Origin: an uncultured Muribaculaceae bacterium
GTDB taxonomy: Bacteria; Bacteroidota; Bacteroidia; Bacteroidales; Muribaculaceae
DNA length: 64,000 nt
Assembly: GCA_910578385.1 (NCBI GenBank)
Contig: CAJTQV010000015.1
Span: 1 to 64,000 of the forward strand
Reading direction: 5' to 3'
Below the pieces are notes generated by a model. The model had not been told where the DNA came from. It saw only the letters and a list, made by a program, of their open reading frames with translations, and searched no databases. Of the stretch, positions 27,181-35,732 are shown piece after piece (within the stretch, counting starts at the first letter, position 1; each line of letters opens with the position of its first letter). A program made the position numbers and the translations under genes.

Positions 27181-27975
27181 TCAACCGAGACGCTTAGCCT
27201 CCTCCCAGATTTCATCCATCTCCTTGAGCGTGACGTCTGTGAAGTTGCGGCCGGTCTCCTTCAGTTTTTTCTCTATGTGGTTAAAGCGGCTGATAAACTT
27301 CCGGTTGGTGCGTTCGAGAGCATTTTCCGGGTCAACACCATAGAGTCTCGCTGCATTTATCACAGCAAACAGAAGGTCGCCGAACTCAGCCTCTATGTTG
27401 GCCTGATTTCCTTCGGGATTGCCGGACTTTATCTCTATCTCGACCTCTGAAATCTCTTCTTTGACCTTATCCCATACCTGCTCGCGGTTTTCCCAGTCGA
27501 AACCGACGTTACGCGCTTTCTCCTGGATACGGTTGGCCTTTATAAGGGCAGGAAGTGCGGAAGGCACGCCGCTCAGCACAGATTTGTTTCCATCTTTCTC
27601 GCGCTGCTTGATTTTCTCCCAGTTCTGGGTCACCTGCTCTGAGGTCTCGGCATTGACATCTCCGTAGATATGTGGATGACGGAATATCAGCTTGTCGGTA
27701 AGTTTCTTGCAGACATCGGCAAGGTCGAACTCACCTTTCTCCTCTCCTATCTTCGCGTAGAACGCCACATGGAGAAGAACATCTCCGAGTTCCTTGCAGA
27801 TATTCGGATTATCGTCAGACATGAGGGCGTCGCACAGTTCATAGACCTCCTCCACAGTGTTGGGGCGGAGTGACTCGTTGGTCTGCTTACGGTCCCACGG
27901 GCACTTCTCCCGCAGTGTATCGAGTACGTCGAGGAAATCCCCGAACGCTTTAAGTTTCTCTTCTTTAGTATGCAT
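27181..27975 (-). CDS. mazG: nucleoside triphosphate pyrophosphohydrolase MazG
   Basis: A 264-residue MazG with two all-alpha NTP-PPase domains. The first has CPWDRKQTNESL and the metal block EEVYEL; ELGDVLLHV follows. The second has NREQVWDKVKEEISEVE and AEFGDLLFAVINAARL. It hydrolyses canonical and damaged NTPs. The start at 27975 (MHTKEEKLK) is chosen because the 48 codons before it run into the upstream gene and do not look like MazG. It lies 34 bases after mtn. Confidence 0.93.
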   Translation of the reverse strand: MHTKEEKLKAFGDFLDVLDTLREKCPWDRKQTNESLRPNTVEEVYELCDALMSDDNPNICKELGDVLLHVAFYAKIGEEKGEFDLADVCKKLTDKLIFRHPHIYGDVNAETSEQVTQNWEKIKQREKDGNKSVLSGVPSALPALIKANRIQEKARNVGFDWENREQVWDKVKEEISEVEIEIKSGNPEGNQANIEAEFGDLLFAVINAARLYGVDPENALERTNRKFISRFNHIEKKLKETGRNFTDVTLKEMDEIWEEAKRLG

Positions 27976-28009
27976 TGTAGGGCAATTGATTTTGTTGGAA
28001 GTGGAAATA

Positions 28010-28702
28010 TCAGTCGAGTTGTGCAAGAAAGTCAGCGACAACACGGAATGTACGCGCCGGAGCCTCGCTCCAGAAGTTCTGGTATTCCGAGATGTTCTCC
28101 CCGCCTCCGGGCATATCACTCATGACGCGCACAATCATGAACGGCACACCGGCCTTTAGACACGCCTGGGCAATCGAGGCTGACTCCATGTCGCAGCCGA
28201 GAGCATCGGGAAAGTGTGATTTTATTTCAACCACTTCCTCGGGCCGGCTGATAAACTTGTCGCCGCTGCAAAGAAGACCCTGACGGATATCGATGGGTTC
28301 GGTCGCGGCGATACGTTCCATTATCTCAAGACCCTGGGCATAGGGACGGAAATATAACGGGCATCCGTCGGCCGCGCCATACTCTGTACCGGGGCCACAC
28401 CACACATCATGATATGCCACACGGTCGGCGACAAGCACGGAGCCTATTCTCATTGATTCGTCAACACCTCCGGCAACTCCGGAATTGATGACAAGCTCAG
28501 GATGGAATTCCTCTATTATCCGGGCTGTGCGCAATGCCGAATTAACCTTGCCGATTCCGCACTGCGATACAAGAAAATCGTGGTTTCCAAGGCGTCCTTC
28601 GTAAACGGTGAAATCACCTAACGAACGCTCAGTATATTCATTAAGCTGCTCCAGAATGAGTTTCAACTCCTTCTGCATGGCAGCGATGATTGCTATCTTC
28701 AT
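28010..28702 (-). CDS. mtn: 5'-methylthioadenosine/S-adenosylhomocysteine nucleosidase
   Basis: A 230-residue MTA/SAH nucleosidase, which removes adenine from these by-products of SAM use. Family blocks are IIAAMQKEL at the N-terminus, SGVAGGVDES, and the substrate block GCDMESASIAQ. The start at 28702 gives the standard N-terminus; a longer open frame upstream crosses into the promoter region and the divergent gene. A minus-strand TAATTTTG at 28739-28732 is the likely -7 element. Confidence 0.93.
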   Translation of the reverse strand: MKIAIIAAMQKELKLILEQLNEYTERSLGDFTVYEGRLGNHDFLVSQCGIGKVNSALRTARIIEEFHPELVINSGVAGGVDESMRIGSVLVADRVAYHDVWCGPGTEYGAADGCPLYFRPYAQGLEIMERIAATEPIDIRQGLLCSGDKFISRPEEVVEIKSHFPDALGCDMESASIAQACLKAGVPFMIVRVMSDMPGGGENISEYQNFWSEAPARTFRVVADFLAQLD

Positions 28703-28731
28703 ATTGTCAGAAAGTTTTTTCAACCGGAATG

Positions 28732-28739
28732 CAAAATTA
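28732..28739 (-). promoter_or_regulatory. -7 element for the mtn-mazG-topB run
   Basis: TAATTTTG on the minus strand, 30 bases upstream of mtn. The -33 block is not conserved. The divergent tsaC-like gene starts 40 bases to the right, so the two promoters must overlap in a very short region. Confidence 0.4.
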
Positions 28740-28778
28740 ACAAAATTTTTTCTTATTTTCGCACCTGTGAGATAAGTT

Positions 28779-29387
28779 ATGATTATGGAGACAATAAAAA
28801 TATGGAATTCCTCGGCCTCGGAGAAGCAATTGCACGACATTGCGGCACGCATCAAGGAGGGTCAGATAGCTGTGATACCGACCGACACGATGTACGCCAT
28901 TGTGGGTGATGCCTTGAACGTAAAGGCTGTCGAACGCATTTGCAAGCTGAAGAATATCAATCCTGACAAAACAAATCTTTCCATCATATGCCATGACATA
29001 TCGATGGCTGCGGAATATTCAAGGATTGACAATAAAGGTTTCAGGCTTATGAAGGAGAATTGCCCCGGACAATTCACTTTTCTTTTTCCGACAGTATCCA
29101 CGCTGCCACGCGCATTCAAGGGAAGAAAGACTGTTGGAATCCGCATTCCTGACGCCCTGTTCGCCCGAGAGCTTGCCGGGGCGGTCGGCAACCCAATCAT
29201 CACCACCAGCATAGCATACGAGGATGAGGATTATGCCATAAATACCGACCTGATCGGCGAGGCATACGAGGGGAAGGTTAATTTCATGGTCGCGGACGAT
29301 GACGGCACGACTGAAGTCTCCACAATTGTGGATTGCACCGGCCGTGAACCTGAAATCACTCGTCAGGGACTCGGAATTCTTGTGTAG
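28779..29387 (+). CDS. L-threonylcarbamoyladenylate synthase (Sua5/YciO/YrdC)
   Basis: A 202-residue YrdC-domain protein. Blocks include IPTDTMYAIVGDA (about 34-46), LKNINPDKTNLSIICHD and NPIITTS, then a short C-terminus ending with TRQGLGILV. The family makes threonylcarbamoyl-AMP, the first step of the t6A modification of tRNA. Members of the YciO branch have less certain roles, and the KxR and SxN motifs are only partly evident (LKNIN rather than KxR), so the exact branch is unsure. An ATG two codons later (28785) is equally possible. It is divergent from mtn. Confidence 0.8.
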   Translation: MIMETIKIWNSSASEKQLHDIAARIKEGQIAVIPTDTMYAIVGDALNVKAVERICKLKNINPDKTNLSIICHDISMAAEYSRIDNKGFRLMKENCPGQFTFLFPTVSTLPRAFKGRKTVGIRIPDALFARELAGAVGNPIITTSIAYEDEDYAINTDLIGEAYEGKVNFMVADDDGTTEVSTIVDCTGREPEITRQGLGILV

Positions 29388-29454
29388 TACAAGGAAGTAT
29401 TTACTTTATGTATTGAAAGAAACCCGGTCCGGTCAGCAGTGCAGACAAAATCTG

Positions 29455-29736
29455 CTACAATCCGAAGTCGAAATTATAGATTATATATTCAGCTATAAAG
29501 CCGAGTACCGCTATAATTATGCACACGAGTGCGCAGGTCTCAAGTTTTCTTGAGGCTGCCGCGCTCATGCGTCGCAGATACAGCGCAGCGAGATGGCTGA
29601 ACACCGCCAGAAAGCAGAAGAAAACCGCTATGAATCCCCACCAGGGAGTTCCGAGCAGGAAGGATATGACAATCAAGGCCACGACAAGAACCAGTGCGAC
29701 CCAGGCGGTAATTTTTGACTCTACAAGTTTTGCCAT
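29455..29736 (-). CDS. small three-helix membrane protein
   Basis: A 93-residue hydrophobic protein with three predicted membrane helices (about 10-28, 31-52 and 66-88) joined by short basic or polar loops (YLRRMSAAASRKLE). I recognise no family. It lies three bases after the Spi-like gene and so is probably co-transcribed with it. It is convergent with the tsaC-like gene. Confidence 0.65.
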   Translation of the reverse strand: MAKLVESKITAWVALVLVVALIVISFLLGTPWWGFIAVFFCFLAVFSHLAALYLRRMSAAASRKLETCALVCIIIAVLGFIAEYIIYNFDFGL

Positions 29737-29739
29737 CGC

Positions 29740-30687
29740 TTATCTGTAAATTTTAAGTCCGTAAACACGACCGTCATCACCAAGCGCGAGCATGGCGTAG
29801 AACCCGACCGGGAGCGCGGAGAGGTCAATGTTGACTGTGTCGGTGTTTTTGAAATAACGTTCCATCATCTTCTCCCCCTGCATGGAGTATACACGGATCA
29901 TTCTCATGTCGACCGGGAAACGTACCGAATAGTGCGCCCCGCCGAGAATTGAGACTACAGGATGCGTGGGAGAGATAATCTCATCGAATGCGGCGAGACG
30001 GGCACGTTCTTCCTCCTCTATCTCGGCTATGAACGACTCGTAAAATGCGAAAGGCACCTCTTCGGCCTCGGCTGTAACATCGTCAAGGGTATAGTCGCGG
30101 TAATTGTCAGGGTTGTATATATCGAACTCCACGGCCGAAGGCATCATGATGCTGCTGTTGCGGCGGTCGATGGCCTCAAGATTATCGCGGGCCTCCTCAT
30201 CAAGCGACTCGAATTCGGGGGTATCGTAGGGATTGTTAAGCGCCTTGTTGATGTGCAGCGGCATGTTCTGCCATGCGGCCATCGCTCGTTCCGGAACACG
30301 CGAATCGTATCTTATAAGCTCAATCTCATGGGCATATTTCTTGAGAAGCTCTTTCTCTTCACCGGTCATCTTGTCTTTGTCGAACTTTGACGTCTTGCTG
30401 TAACCAAGCACCGGATATGCCTTGCTGTCGGCGGCGATAATCACAAAACCACCTTTCGGGTGATTATATATATAGAACGGCGCGAAGAGCCGGTCGGTCG
30501 TGAGCTGACGGCCATTCCACACCATCTTCGGAGCGGCGGTATATTCGCCGTAGGCCGCGTTGAAGAATGTAGCGGCAATCTGCGACGCCTGTTTCTGCGT
30601 GACGGTCTCGGCATGGGCTATACCCCCGCCGCAAAGACACATGACGGAGAAGAGTGCCCCGGTAACTGTTTTGCTGAAGAACTTCAT
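29740..30687 (-). CDS. secreted Spi/C10-propeptide-like protein with T9SS-like tail
   Basis: A 315-residue secreted protein. A signal peptide (cleavage near AHAET, residue 26) precedes a domain of about 90 residues that resembles the Spi/propeptide of C10 (streptopain) peptidases: ASQIAATFF, YIYNHPKGGFVIIAADS and YPVLGYSKTS. The peptidase domain that normally follows is absent; instead there is a charged helical linker and then about 70 residues like a type IX secretion C-terminal domain (IRVYSMQGEKM, LPVGFYAMLALGDDGRVYGLKI). It may be a free protease inhibitor or an orphan propeptide. Domain calls are by eye. Confidence 0.7.
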   Translation of the reverse strand: MKFFSKTVTGALFSVMCLCGGGIAHAETVTQKQASQIAATFFNAAYGEYTAAPKMVWNGRQLTTDRLFAPFYIYNHPKGGFVIIAADSKAYPVLGYSKTSKFDKDKMTGEEKELLKKYAHEIELIRYDSRVPERAMAAWQNMPLHINKALNNPYDTPEFESLDEEARDNLEAIDRRNSSIMMPSAVEFDIYNPDNYRDYTLDDVTAEAEEVPFAFYESFIAEIEEEERARLAAFDEIISPTHPVVSILGGAHYSVRFPVDMRMIRVYSMQGEKMMERYFKNTDTVNIDLSALPVGFYAMLALGDDGRVYGLKIYR

Positions 30688-30717
30688 AACTATATAACGT
30701 CTTTTGGCCGTTTTTTA

Positions 30718-30795
30718 TTAGGCCCCAGCGACCGCTATTTTTTATGAAACGGGGCCTAAGTCAGGCGGGGAAGTATCTTTCAATACTCCCCCGCC
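30718..30795. terminator. two strong hairpins between the OFA transporter and the Spi-like gene
   Basis: Hairpin one: GGCGGGGAAGTAT (30764-30776) with 30783-30795, twelve pairs and one mismatch, six-base loop; this follows the transporter stop codon on the minus strand and probably ends that transcript. Hairpin two: a perfect 9-bp pair, TTAGGCCCC at 30718-30726 and its complement at 30751-30759, with a 24-base loop. No clear T-run follows either on the minus strand. Confidence 0.5.
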
Positions 30796-30827
30796 CTCAT
30801 ATAAGTCTTAAAACATTGTCTGTACCA

Positions 30828-32312
30828 TTATCCTTCGGCAGTCGCCACCTCCGCCTCTTCAGCTTCTTCTTCCTGCTGAATATTGGGAAGTTCAAGACCA
30901 TAGCCTTTCTTCTTGTCAAGTGCTTTGAGCCAAAGACCGAAAATAAGGGCAAGGACTCCGAGACTTGCAAAGACTGTCATCGTCACGGTGTAGTTATATT
31001 CCAGAGGATCTGTCACACCCGGATTTGATGCCTGAAGCACAGAACCGATACCTTTGCGGAATCCATAGAGACCAATGTTCTGAATCCAGAAGATTACTGC
31101 ATATGCCGAACCCAGGAGTTTGGGCTGTATAAGTTTCGGTACGGAAGGCCACAATGAAGCCGGCACAAGAGAGAAACTTATTCCCAATAGAATGATTGCG
31201 ACGTACGCAAGAATAATCGACGGGAACGAGGGCAGGACATATGCAAAAGTACAATGACATGCAATCATCAGTATTGCTCCAAAAATCAGCATCGACGCAC
31301 CTTTGCCATGACGGTCGAGATAATTGCCGAGGAAGGGCGTTATGGCTGCTGCACCTAACGGGAAAACAAAGAATATCATACCGGCCTGTTCCTCTGAAAT
31401 CTTAAGAGTGTTCTGAAGCATAAGTCCGGCATAATTCTGGAAGGGGAAGATTGCTGAGTAATAGAGCACGCAGAGTAACGACACAATCCAGAATACCTTT
31501 GATGTGAAGATATATTTGAGGTCGGATATTTTAAAGGGGTCGTCTTTTACTTCTCCGTTGGTTCCCATCTCATTTTCCAGAGACTTGTCCATGAACGCAT
31601 AGACAATGAAGCATATGAGACCTATGCAGCAAAGAAGCATGGCGAAAGCTACAGGACGGCTCACATCGATGACACCACCAAGCTGAACAATCCATGGGCT
31701 GCCGAAGAAGACTACAGCAACACCAATTCGGGCGATTGCCATTTCCACTCCCATTGCAAGAGCCATCTCCTTTCCTTCGAACCATTTTACGATACCGCGG
31801 CTCACCGTGATACCTGCCATCTCGATACCGCATCCGAAAATCATGAATCCAAAAGTGGCGAGCTTGGCTGATGCCGGCATACCAACCACCCAAGGAGTGA
31901 TATTCCACCATGCATCAGGCAAATTAAGAATTCCGTCGAACGTCTGAGCCAGTGAGCTTGTTGCAAACGCATCGGTCATCGCATACCAGTTGATAATACC
32001 GCCGACAACCATCACTGCTCCGGAAAGAATCGCAGTGAATCGCACACCCATTTTGTCGAGAATGATGCCTGCGAAAATCAGGAAAAATACAAAAACATTG
32101 AGGAATGTCTCAGAGCCGAAGAAGTTACCCCATGCCACAGGGTTCCAGCCTTTCTGTTCCTGTACGTAACTCTGCAACGGCGATAACACGTCTACAAAAA
32201 TGTAGCCGAAGAACATCGCCACTGCCAACAGACCGAGGGCGGTCCAGCGCGCCCATGCCTTGTCGCGTAGCAACTCGGTCTTCGGCGCAGTGTTAAGTGC
32301 AATTGTAGCCAT
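30828..32312 (-). CDS. OFA-family MFS transporter
   Basis: A 494-residue, 12-helix major facilitator of the oxalate:formate antiporter (OFA) type. It has the N-terminal helix RWTALGLLAVAMFFGYIFVDV, a conserved RGIVKWFEGKEMALAMG block after helix 5, and LDRHGKGASMLIFG in the second half. OFA members move organic anions; the substrate here cannot be read. The acidic C-terminal tail (EEEAEEAEVATAEG) is cytoplasmic. No oxalate-decarboxylase genes lie nearby, so oxalate exchange is unsupported. Confidence 0.85.
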   Translation of the reverse strand: MATIALNTAPKTELLRDKAWARWTALGLLAVAMFFGYIFVDVLSPLQSYVQEQKGWNPVAWGNFFGSETFLNVFVFFLIFAGIILDKMGVRFTAILSGAVMVVGGIINWYAMTDAFATSSLAQTFDGILNLPDAWWNITPWVVGMPASAKLATFGFMIFGCGIEMAGITVSRGIVKWFEGKEMALAMGVEMAIARIGVAVVFFGSPWIVQLGGVIDVSRPVAFAMLLCCIGLICFIVYAFMDKSLENEMGTNGEVKDDPFKISDLKYIFTSKVFWIVSLLCVLYYSAIFPFQNYAGLMLQNTLKISEEQAGMIFFVFPLGAAAITPFLGNYLDRHGKGASMLIFGAILMIACHCTFAYVLPSFPSIILAYVAIILLGISFSLVPASLWPSVPKLIQPKLLGSAYAVIFWIQNIGLYGFRKGIGSVLQASNPGVTDPLEYNYTVTMTVFASLGVLALIFGLWLKALDKKKGYGLELPNIQQEEEAEEAEVATAEG

Positions 32313-32376
32313 ATAATTTGTTTAGGTTAGTTATTCTTATTGAGACGATGTGTGTCTTCCGGCCTGAGCCGAAGAA

Positions 32377-32859
32377 TCACTTATTGGCAAGACGGTCAAC
32401 CATCTCGGCGAGCTTCTGCTGGTCGGCACCAACTATCCGGTCTATCTCGTTGCCATCGGCATCGAGAAATACAAATGTCGGCATTGCCTCAATCTTGTAT
32501 TTTCCGGCCATGGCTATATCCTGGTCAACATCCACGCTCACAAATTTAATTTTGGAGGAGTACTCCCCTTTCAGCATCTCGAACAGAGGGGCAATCGCCT
32601 TGCACGGGCCGCACCATGTAGCATAGAAATCTATGACAGTGGGGATACCCGCACTCTCGGCTGCAAGGGTAGAGGAGTCACTTCCGCCACTGTTTTGAGC
32701 CTGTGCTGAACCGTTCTCGTGTTTGTCAGTTTTCTGTGCCTCAGCAACATGTGCTGTCTGTTCCGCTTTGGTTTTCTTGTCGGCCGAACATGCGGCAAGA
32801 GCGACTATACATACTATGGCCGAAAGGGCCAGTGAGATTAGAAATTTTGTCTGCTTCAT
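32377..32859 (-). CDS. thioredoxin-like lipoprotein
   Basis: A 160-residue lipoprotein: signal peptide with lipobox LAAC (Cys24), a polar linker rich in Lys, Gln and Ser (about 27-68), and a thioredoxin domain with the WCGPC active site at 82-86 and a cis-proline in EAMPTFVF. It should act in the periplasm, anchored to a membrane, in thiol-disulfide exchange. It is upstream of the OFA transporter with a 64-base gap. Confidence 0.9.
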   Translation of the reverse strand: MKQTKFLISLALSAIVCIVALAACSADKKTKAEQTAHVAEAQKTDKHENGSAQAQNSGGSDSSTLAAESAGIPTVIDFYATWCGPCKAIAPLFEMLKGEYSSKIKFVSVDVDQDIAMAGKYKIEAMPTFVFLDADGNEIDRIVGADQQKLAEMVDRLANK

Positions 32860-33008
32860 TTATGTTCTGAAAATTTGGTGACAAAGATAACAATTATTTT
32901 CTGAAATACGCATACACGCATATAAAAATGTTCAGTTTGCTCTGCCGGACCGCCCGGGGCATTACTATTACCGCTCAACAGCAAATCCATTCTGCCATAT
33001 TAATGAGA

Positions 33009-33037
33009 AAAGGCATCCCGATTGCCGGAATGCCTTT
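33009..33037 (-). terminator. terminator after pfp
   Basis: AAAGGCAT at 33009-33016 pairs with ATGCCTTT at 33030-33037, with further C-G pairs inside; on the minus strand a T-rich run follows. It lies 28 bases beyond the pfp stop. Confidence 0.65.
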
Positions 33038-33064
33038 ATTGGTATATTTTTATCTGCTCTTGAA

Positions 33065-34720
33065 TCAGATTTCCTTGCCGTGCTCCAGGAGGAGTGTCAT
33101 AGAGGGACGGTCGCAGATTTCGGAGGGACCGAAGTACTGGATAGGACCGGGGTACTGGTAGAGCGTGTTGAGAGCGAGAGTCTCACGCATTGAAGCGAAC
33201 TTGAGATAGGGACGGCCGTTGAGGTTCACAAGTGCCTTCTGGATAACAGGCTTCATCTCACCCTTGCGGCGCTCCATGTTCATCATCATGGTGATAGGAA
33301 TACCACCGGCAATCCATTTCTCTGAAGGCTCGGTGAGGTTGCGGACGCTCGACATGTATCCGGTCAGGCCGGCATTGATGAGCATCGCAGCATTGTAACC
33401 GAGTGCATAGGTGTAGTCTGCGTCGAAGTTTGTAGGATCAGCGCAACGTCCCTCGTAACCGAAGAAGTGATGCTGGGTGTTGAACTTGCCGCTGTACTCA
33501 CCTTCTGCTGCCATCTCCTCAAGACGCTTTGCAACCATCTCAGAGAGAAGGCTCTCGGTCTCGATGAGCGAAACCTGCACGTTGCCATGGCTGTCGCGGT
33601 CGAGGCTGAGCTGAAGGGCGATGTTCTTCGGGAGGCTCTTGTAGAGTTCGGCGTTTGTGGGGGTGAGATATGAGTGGATAGCCTCAAGTTTCTCAACCTC
33701 GTCGAGTTCTGAGAGCTGCTCATTGTGCTCCTCGATAACGTCGTTGAGCTCGCTGATGAGCGACTTCATCGAGGGGATGAACTCGATAAGACCTTCAGGA
33801 ACGAGGACAGTACCGAAGTTCCAGCCGAGTTTCGCACGCTCCGATACAACGTAGCAGATGTAGCTTACGATGTTGTCGAGAGTCATGCGCTTGGCCTGAA
33901 CCTCCTCTGAGATAAGGCAGATGTTGGGCTGAGTCTCAAGAGCGCATTCGAGGGCGATGTGCGATGCCGAACGGCCCATGAGCTTGATGAAGTGATAGTA
34001 CTTCTTGGCTGAGTTACAGTCGCGCTGGATGTTACCGATAACCTCGCTGTAGACCTTGCAGGCGGTGTCGAAACCGAATGAGGTCTCAATCCACTCGTTC
34101 TTGAGGTCGCCGTCGATTGTCTTGGGCACACCGATAACCTGTACATCAGCACCGATATTCTTGTAGTACTCTGCGAGAACTGCGGCATTTGTATTGGAGT
34201 CGTCACCACCGATAATGACAAGAGCCTTGATGTTGAGCTCCTTGAGAATCTTGAGACCCTCGTCGAACTGCTCGGGTTTCTCAAGTTTGGTACGGCCTGA
34301 ACCGATGATGTCGAAACCGCCGGTGTTTCTGTACTCCTTGATGATACTTGCAGTCAGCTCCATGTACTGGTGGTTGATGAATCCGGCAGGACCCATGAGG
34401 AATCCGTAGAGACGGTTCTCCTTGTTGAGAGACTTAAGACCGTCAAAGATACCGCTCACCACGTTGTGACCGCCGGGAGCCTGGCCACCTGAAAGGATGA
34501 TACCTACATTGAAAGGTTCTTCCACGCGAGCCGGATTCTCGTCTGCCTCGAACTCCACTACGGGCATTCCGTAGGTGTGGGGGAAAAGATCCTTGATTTC
34601 TTTCTGATTGGCAACTGATTCAGTAGCCTCACCAACTTTTACCTTAACCGATCCCTGCAGGGCTTTAGGGAGTTTGGGCTGGTAATCTGCCCGCGCCCTC
34701 TGAAGTACGCTTTTTTTCAT
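33065..34720 (-). CDS. pfp: diphosphate--fructose-6-phosphate 1-phosphotransferase
   Basis: A 551-residue PPi-dependent phosphofructokinase of the long type. It carries LSGGQAPGGHN near 77-85, the GGDDS block at 171-175 (Asp in the position where ATP enzymes have Gly) and PKTIDGDL at 199-206, both marks of PPi use. MGRSASHIALECAL and the C-terminal YEGRCADPTNFD follow. It phosphorylates fructose-6-phosphate reversibly in glycolysis. The start at 34720 (MKKSVLQRARAD) is preferred over 25 extra codons upstream. A minus-strand TAATTTTG lies at 34791-34784. Confidence 0.95.
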   Translation of the reverse strand: MKKSVLQRARADYQPKLPKALQGSVKVKVGEATESVANQKEIKDLFPHTYGMPVVEFEADENPARVEEPFNVGIILSGGQAPGGHNVVSGIFDGLKSLNKENRLYGFLMGPAGFINHQYMELTASIIKEYRNTGGFDIIGSGRTKLEKPEQFDEGLKILKELNIKALVIIGGDDSNTNAAVLAEYYKNIGADVQVIGVPKTIDGDLKNEWIETSFGFDTACKVYSEVIGNIQRDCNSAKKYYHFIKLMGRSASHIALECALETQPNICLISEEVQAKRMTLDNIVSYICYVVSERAKLGWNFGTVLVPEGLIEFIPSMKSLISELNDVIEEHNEQLSELDEVEKLEAIHSYLTPTNAELYKSLPKNIALQLSLDRDSHGNVQVSLIETESLLSEMVAKRLEEMAAEGEYSGKFNTQHHFFGYEGRCADPTNFDADYTYALGYNAAMLINAGLTGYMSSVRNLTEPSEKWIAGGIPITMMMNMERRKGEMKPVIQKALVNLNGRPYLKFASMRETLALNTLYQYPGPIQYFGPSEICDRPSMTLLLEHGKEI

Positions 34721-34783
34721 TTTTCTTAGGGTTATGCTTATGAGCCCGCGCGAGTGCGGGCGTCTACAATATTTTTCCGGTTG

Positions 34784-34791
34784 CAAAATTA
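34784..34791 (-). promoter_or_regulatory. -7 element for pfp
   Basis: TAATTTTG on the minus strand about 65 bases upstream of the pfp start. A TTTG is present but 23 bases away instead of 20, so the promoter call is moderate. Confidence 0.45.
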
Positions 34792-34861
34792 ACAATTTTC
34801 TTGCATTATACGGGCAAAAATCAGCAAAAAAAGTTACAGATAAATTTCACAAAAAATGTTA

Positions 34862-34885
34862 ACGGAGGAGCACAAGCCCCTCCGT
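34862..34885 (-). terminator. terminator after kdsB
   Basis: ACGGAGG at 34862-34868 pairs with 34879-34885 (7 bp); on the minus strand the hairpin is followed by TTAACATTTTTTG. It closes the glycosyltransferase-YbhN-kdsB operon. Confidence 0.7.
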
Positions 34886-34961
34886 ATCATGCAATATTTT
34901 AATAGGATTTTAAAATGTCAATACCTTTCGGATAACGGAAACCCAGTCGCAACCCCGTGGA

Positions 34962-35732
34962 CTAACATTCCTGCGCCTTCTGCCGCTGCGAAAGATACCG
35001 CTCGGCCTCCGCGAGGTCTTCAGGCGTGTCGATTCCAACAGTGATGTGATCCGAGACAGCAACCCTTATGGTGCGTCCATCCTGTAGCCAACGTAATTGC
35101 TCAAGGCTTTCGGCAGCTTCAAGAGGAGACTCGGGCAGCCTTACGATTTCAGACAGCGTTGTGGCGCGGTAGGCATATATCCCGATATGCGAGAAGAATG
35201 AGGTCGTCTCAAGCCATTTCTCTTTCGGCTCACGACGCACATAGGGTATGACGCTGCGCGAGAAGTAAAGAGCCCTACCCTCTTCCGACTTCACAAGTTT
35301 CACAAGATTCGGATTCTCAAGTGCTTCGAATCCCGCAGCGGGATCAAACGGCCGGGCGAGAGTGGCAATCTCCGTATCGGGATTCCCGCTGAATATTCCT
35401 GCCAGCAACTTGATTTGCTCCGGATCAATAAAGGGCTCGTCACCCTGCACATTGATTATCACATCGGCCTCCTCGCCAAGGTTGCGGTAAGCCTCCTCCA
35501 CACGTTCGGTACCGCTCCGGTGGGTAGACGCTGTCATTACGGCGCGGAAACCGGCTTTCTCGACTGTTTCGCGTATCAGTTCATTGTCGGTGGCAACCGC
35601 CAACGGAAGGCCGGTCTTGGCAACCTGCCGGCACACGCGCACTATCATTTCCTCACCACATATTTTGGCGAGTGGCTTACCGGGAAAACGTGTTGACTCA
35701 TAACGCGCCGGTATCAATACAATATACTTCAT
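34962..35732 (-). CDS. kdsB: 3-deoxy-manno-octulosonate cytidylyltransferase
   Basis: A 256-residue KdsB, which makes CMP-Kdo for lipid A-core assembly. Family blocks are IPARYESTRFPGKPL at the N-terminus, RSGTERVEEAY near 73-83, and NVQGDEPFIDPEQI near 97-110, followed by PYVRREP and VGIDTPEDLAEAE at the end. The ATG at 35732 shares one base with the upstream stop codon (TGATG), so translation is coupled. Confidence 0.95.
   Translation of the reverse strand: MKYIVLIPARYESTRFPGKPLAKICGEEMIVRVCRQVAKTGLPLAVATDNELIRETVEKAGFRAVMTASTHRSGTERVEEAYRNLGEEADVIINVQGDEPFIDPEQIKLLAGIFSGNPDTEIATLARPFDPAAGFEALENPNLVKLVKSEEGRALYFSRSVIPYVRREPKEKWLETTSFFSHIGIYAYRATTLSEIVRLPESPLEAAESLEQLRWLQDGRTIRVAVSDHITVGIDTPEDLAEAERYLSQRQKAQEC

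Noticed and set aside
30718..30759. Intrinsic terminator for the minus strand
   Set aside because: The 9-bp stem is perfect, but on the minus strand it is followed by A's rather than T's; kept only as a hairpin.
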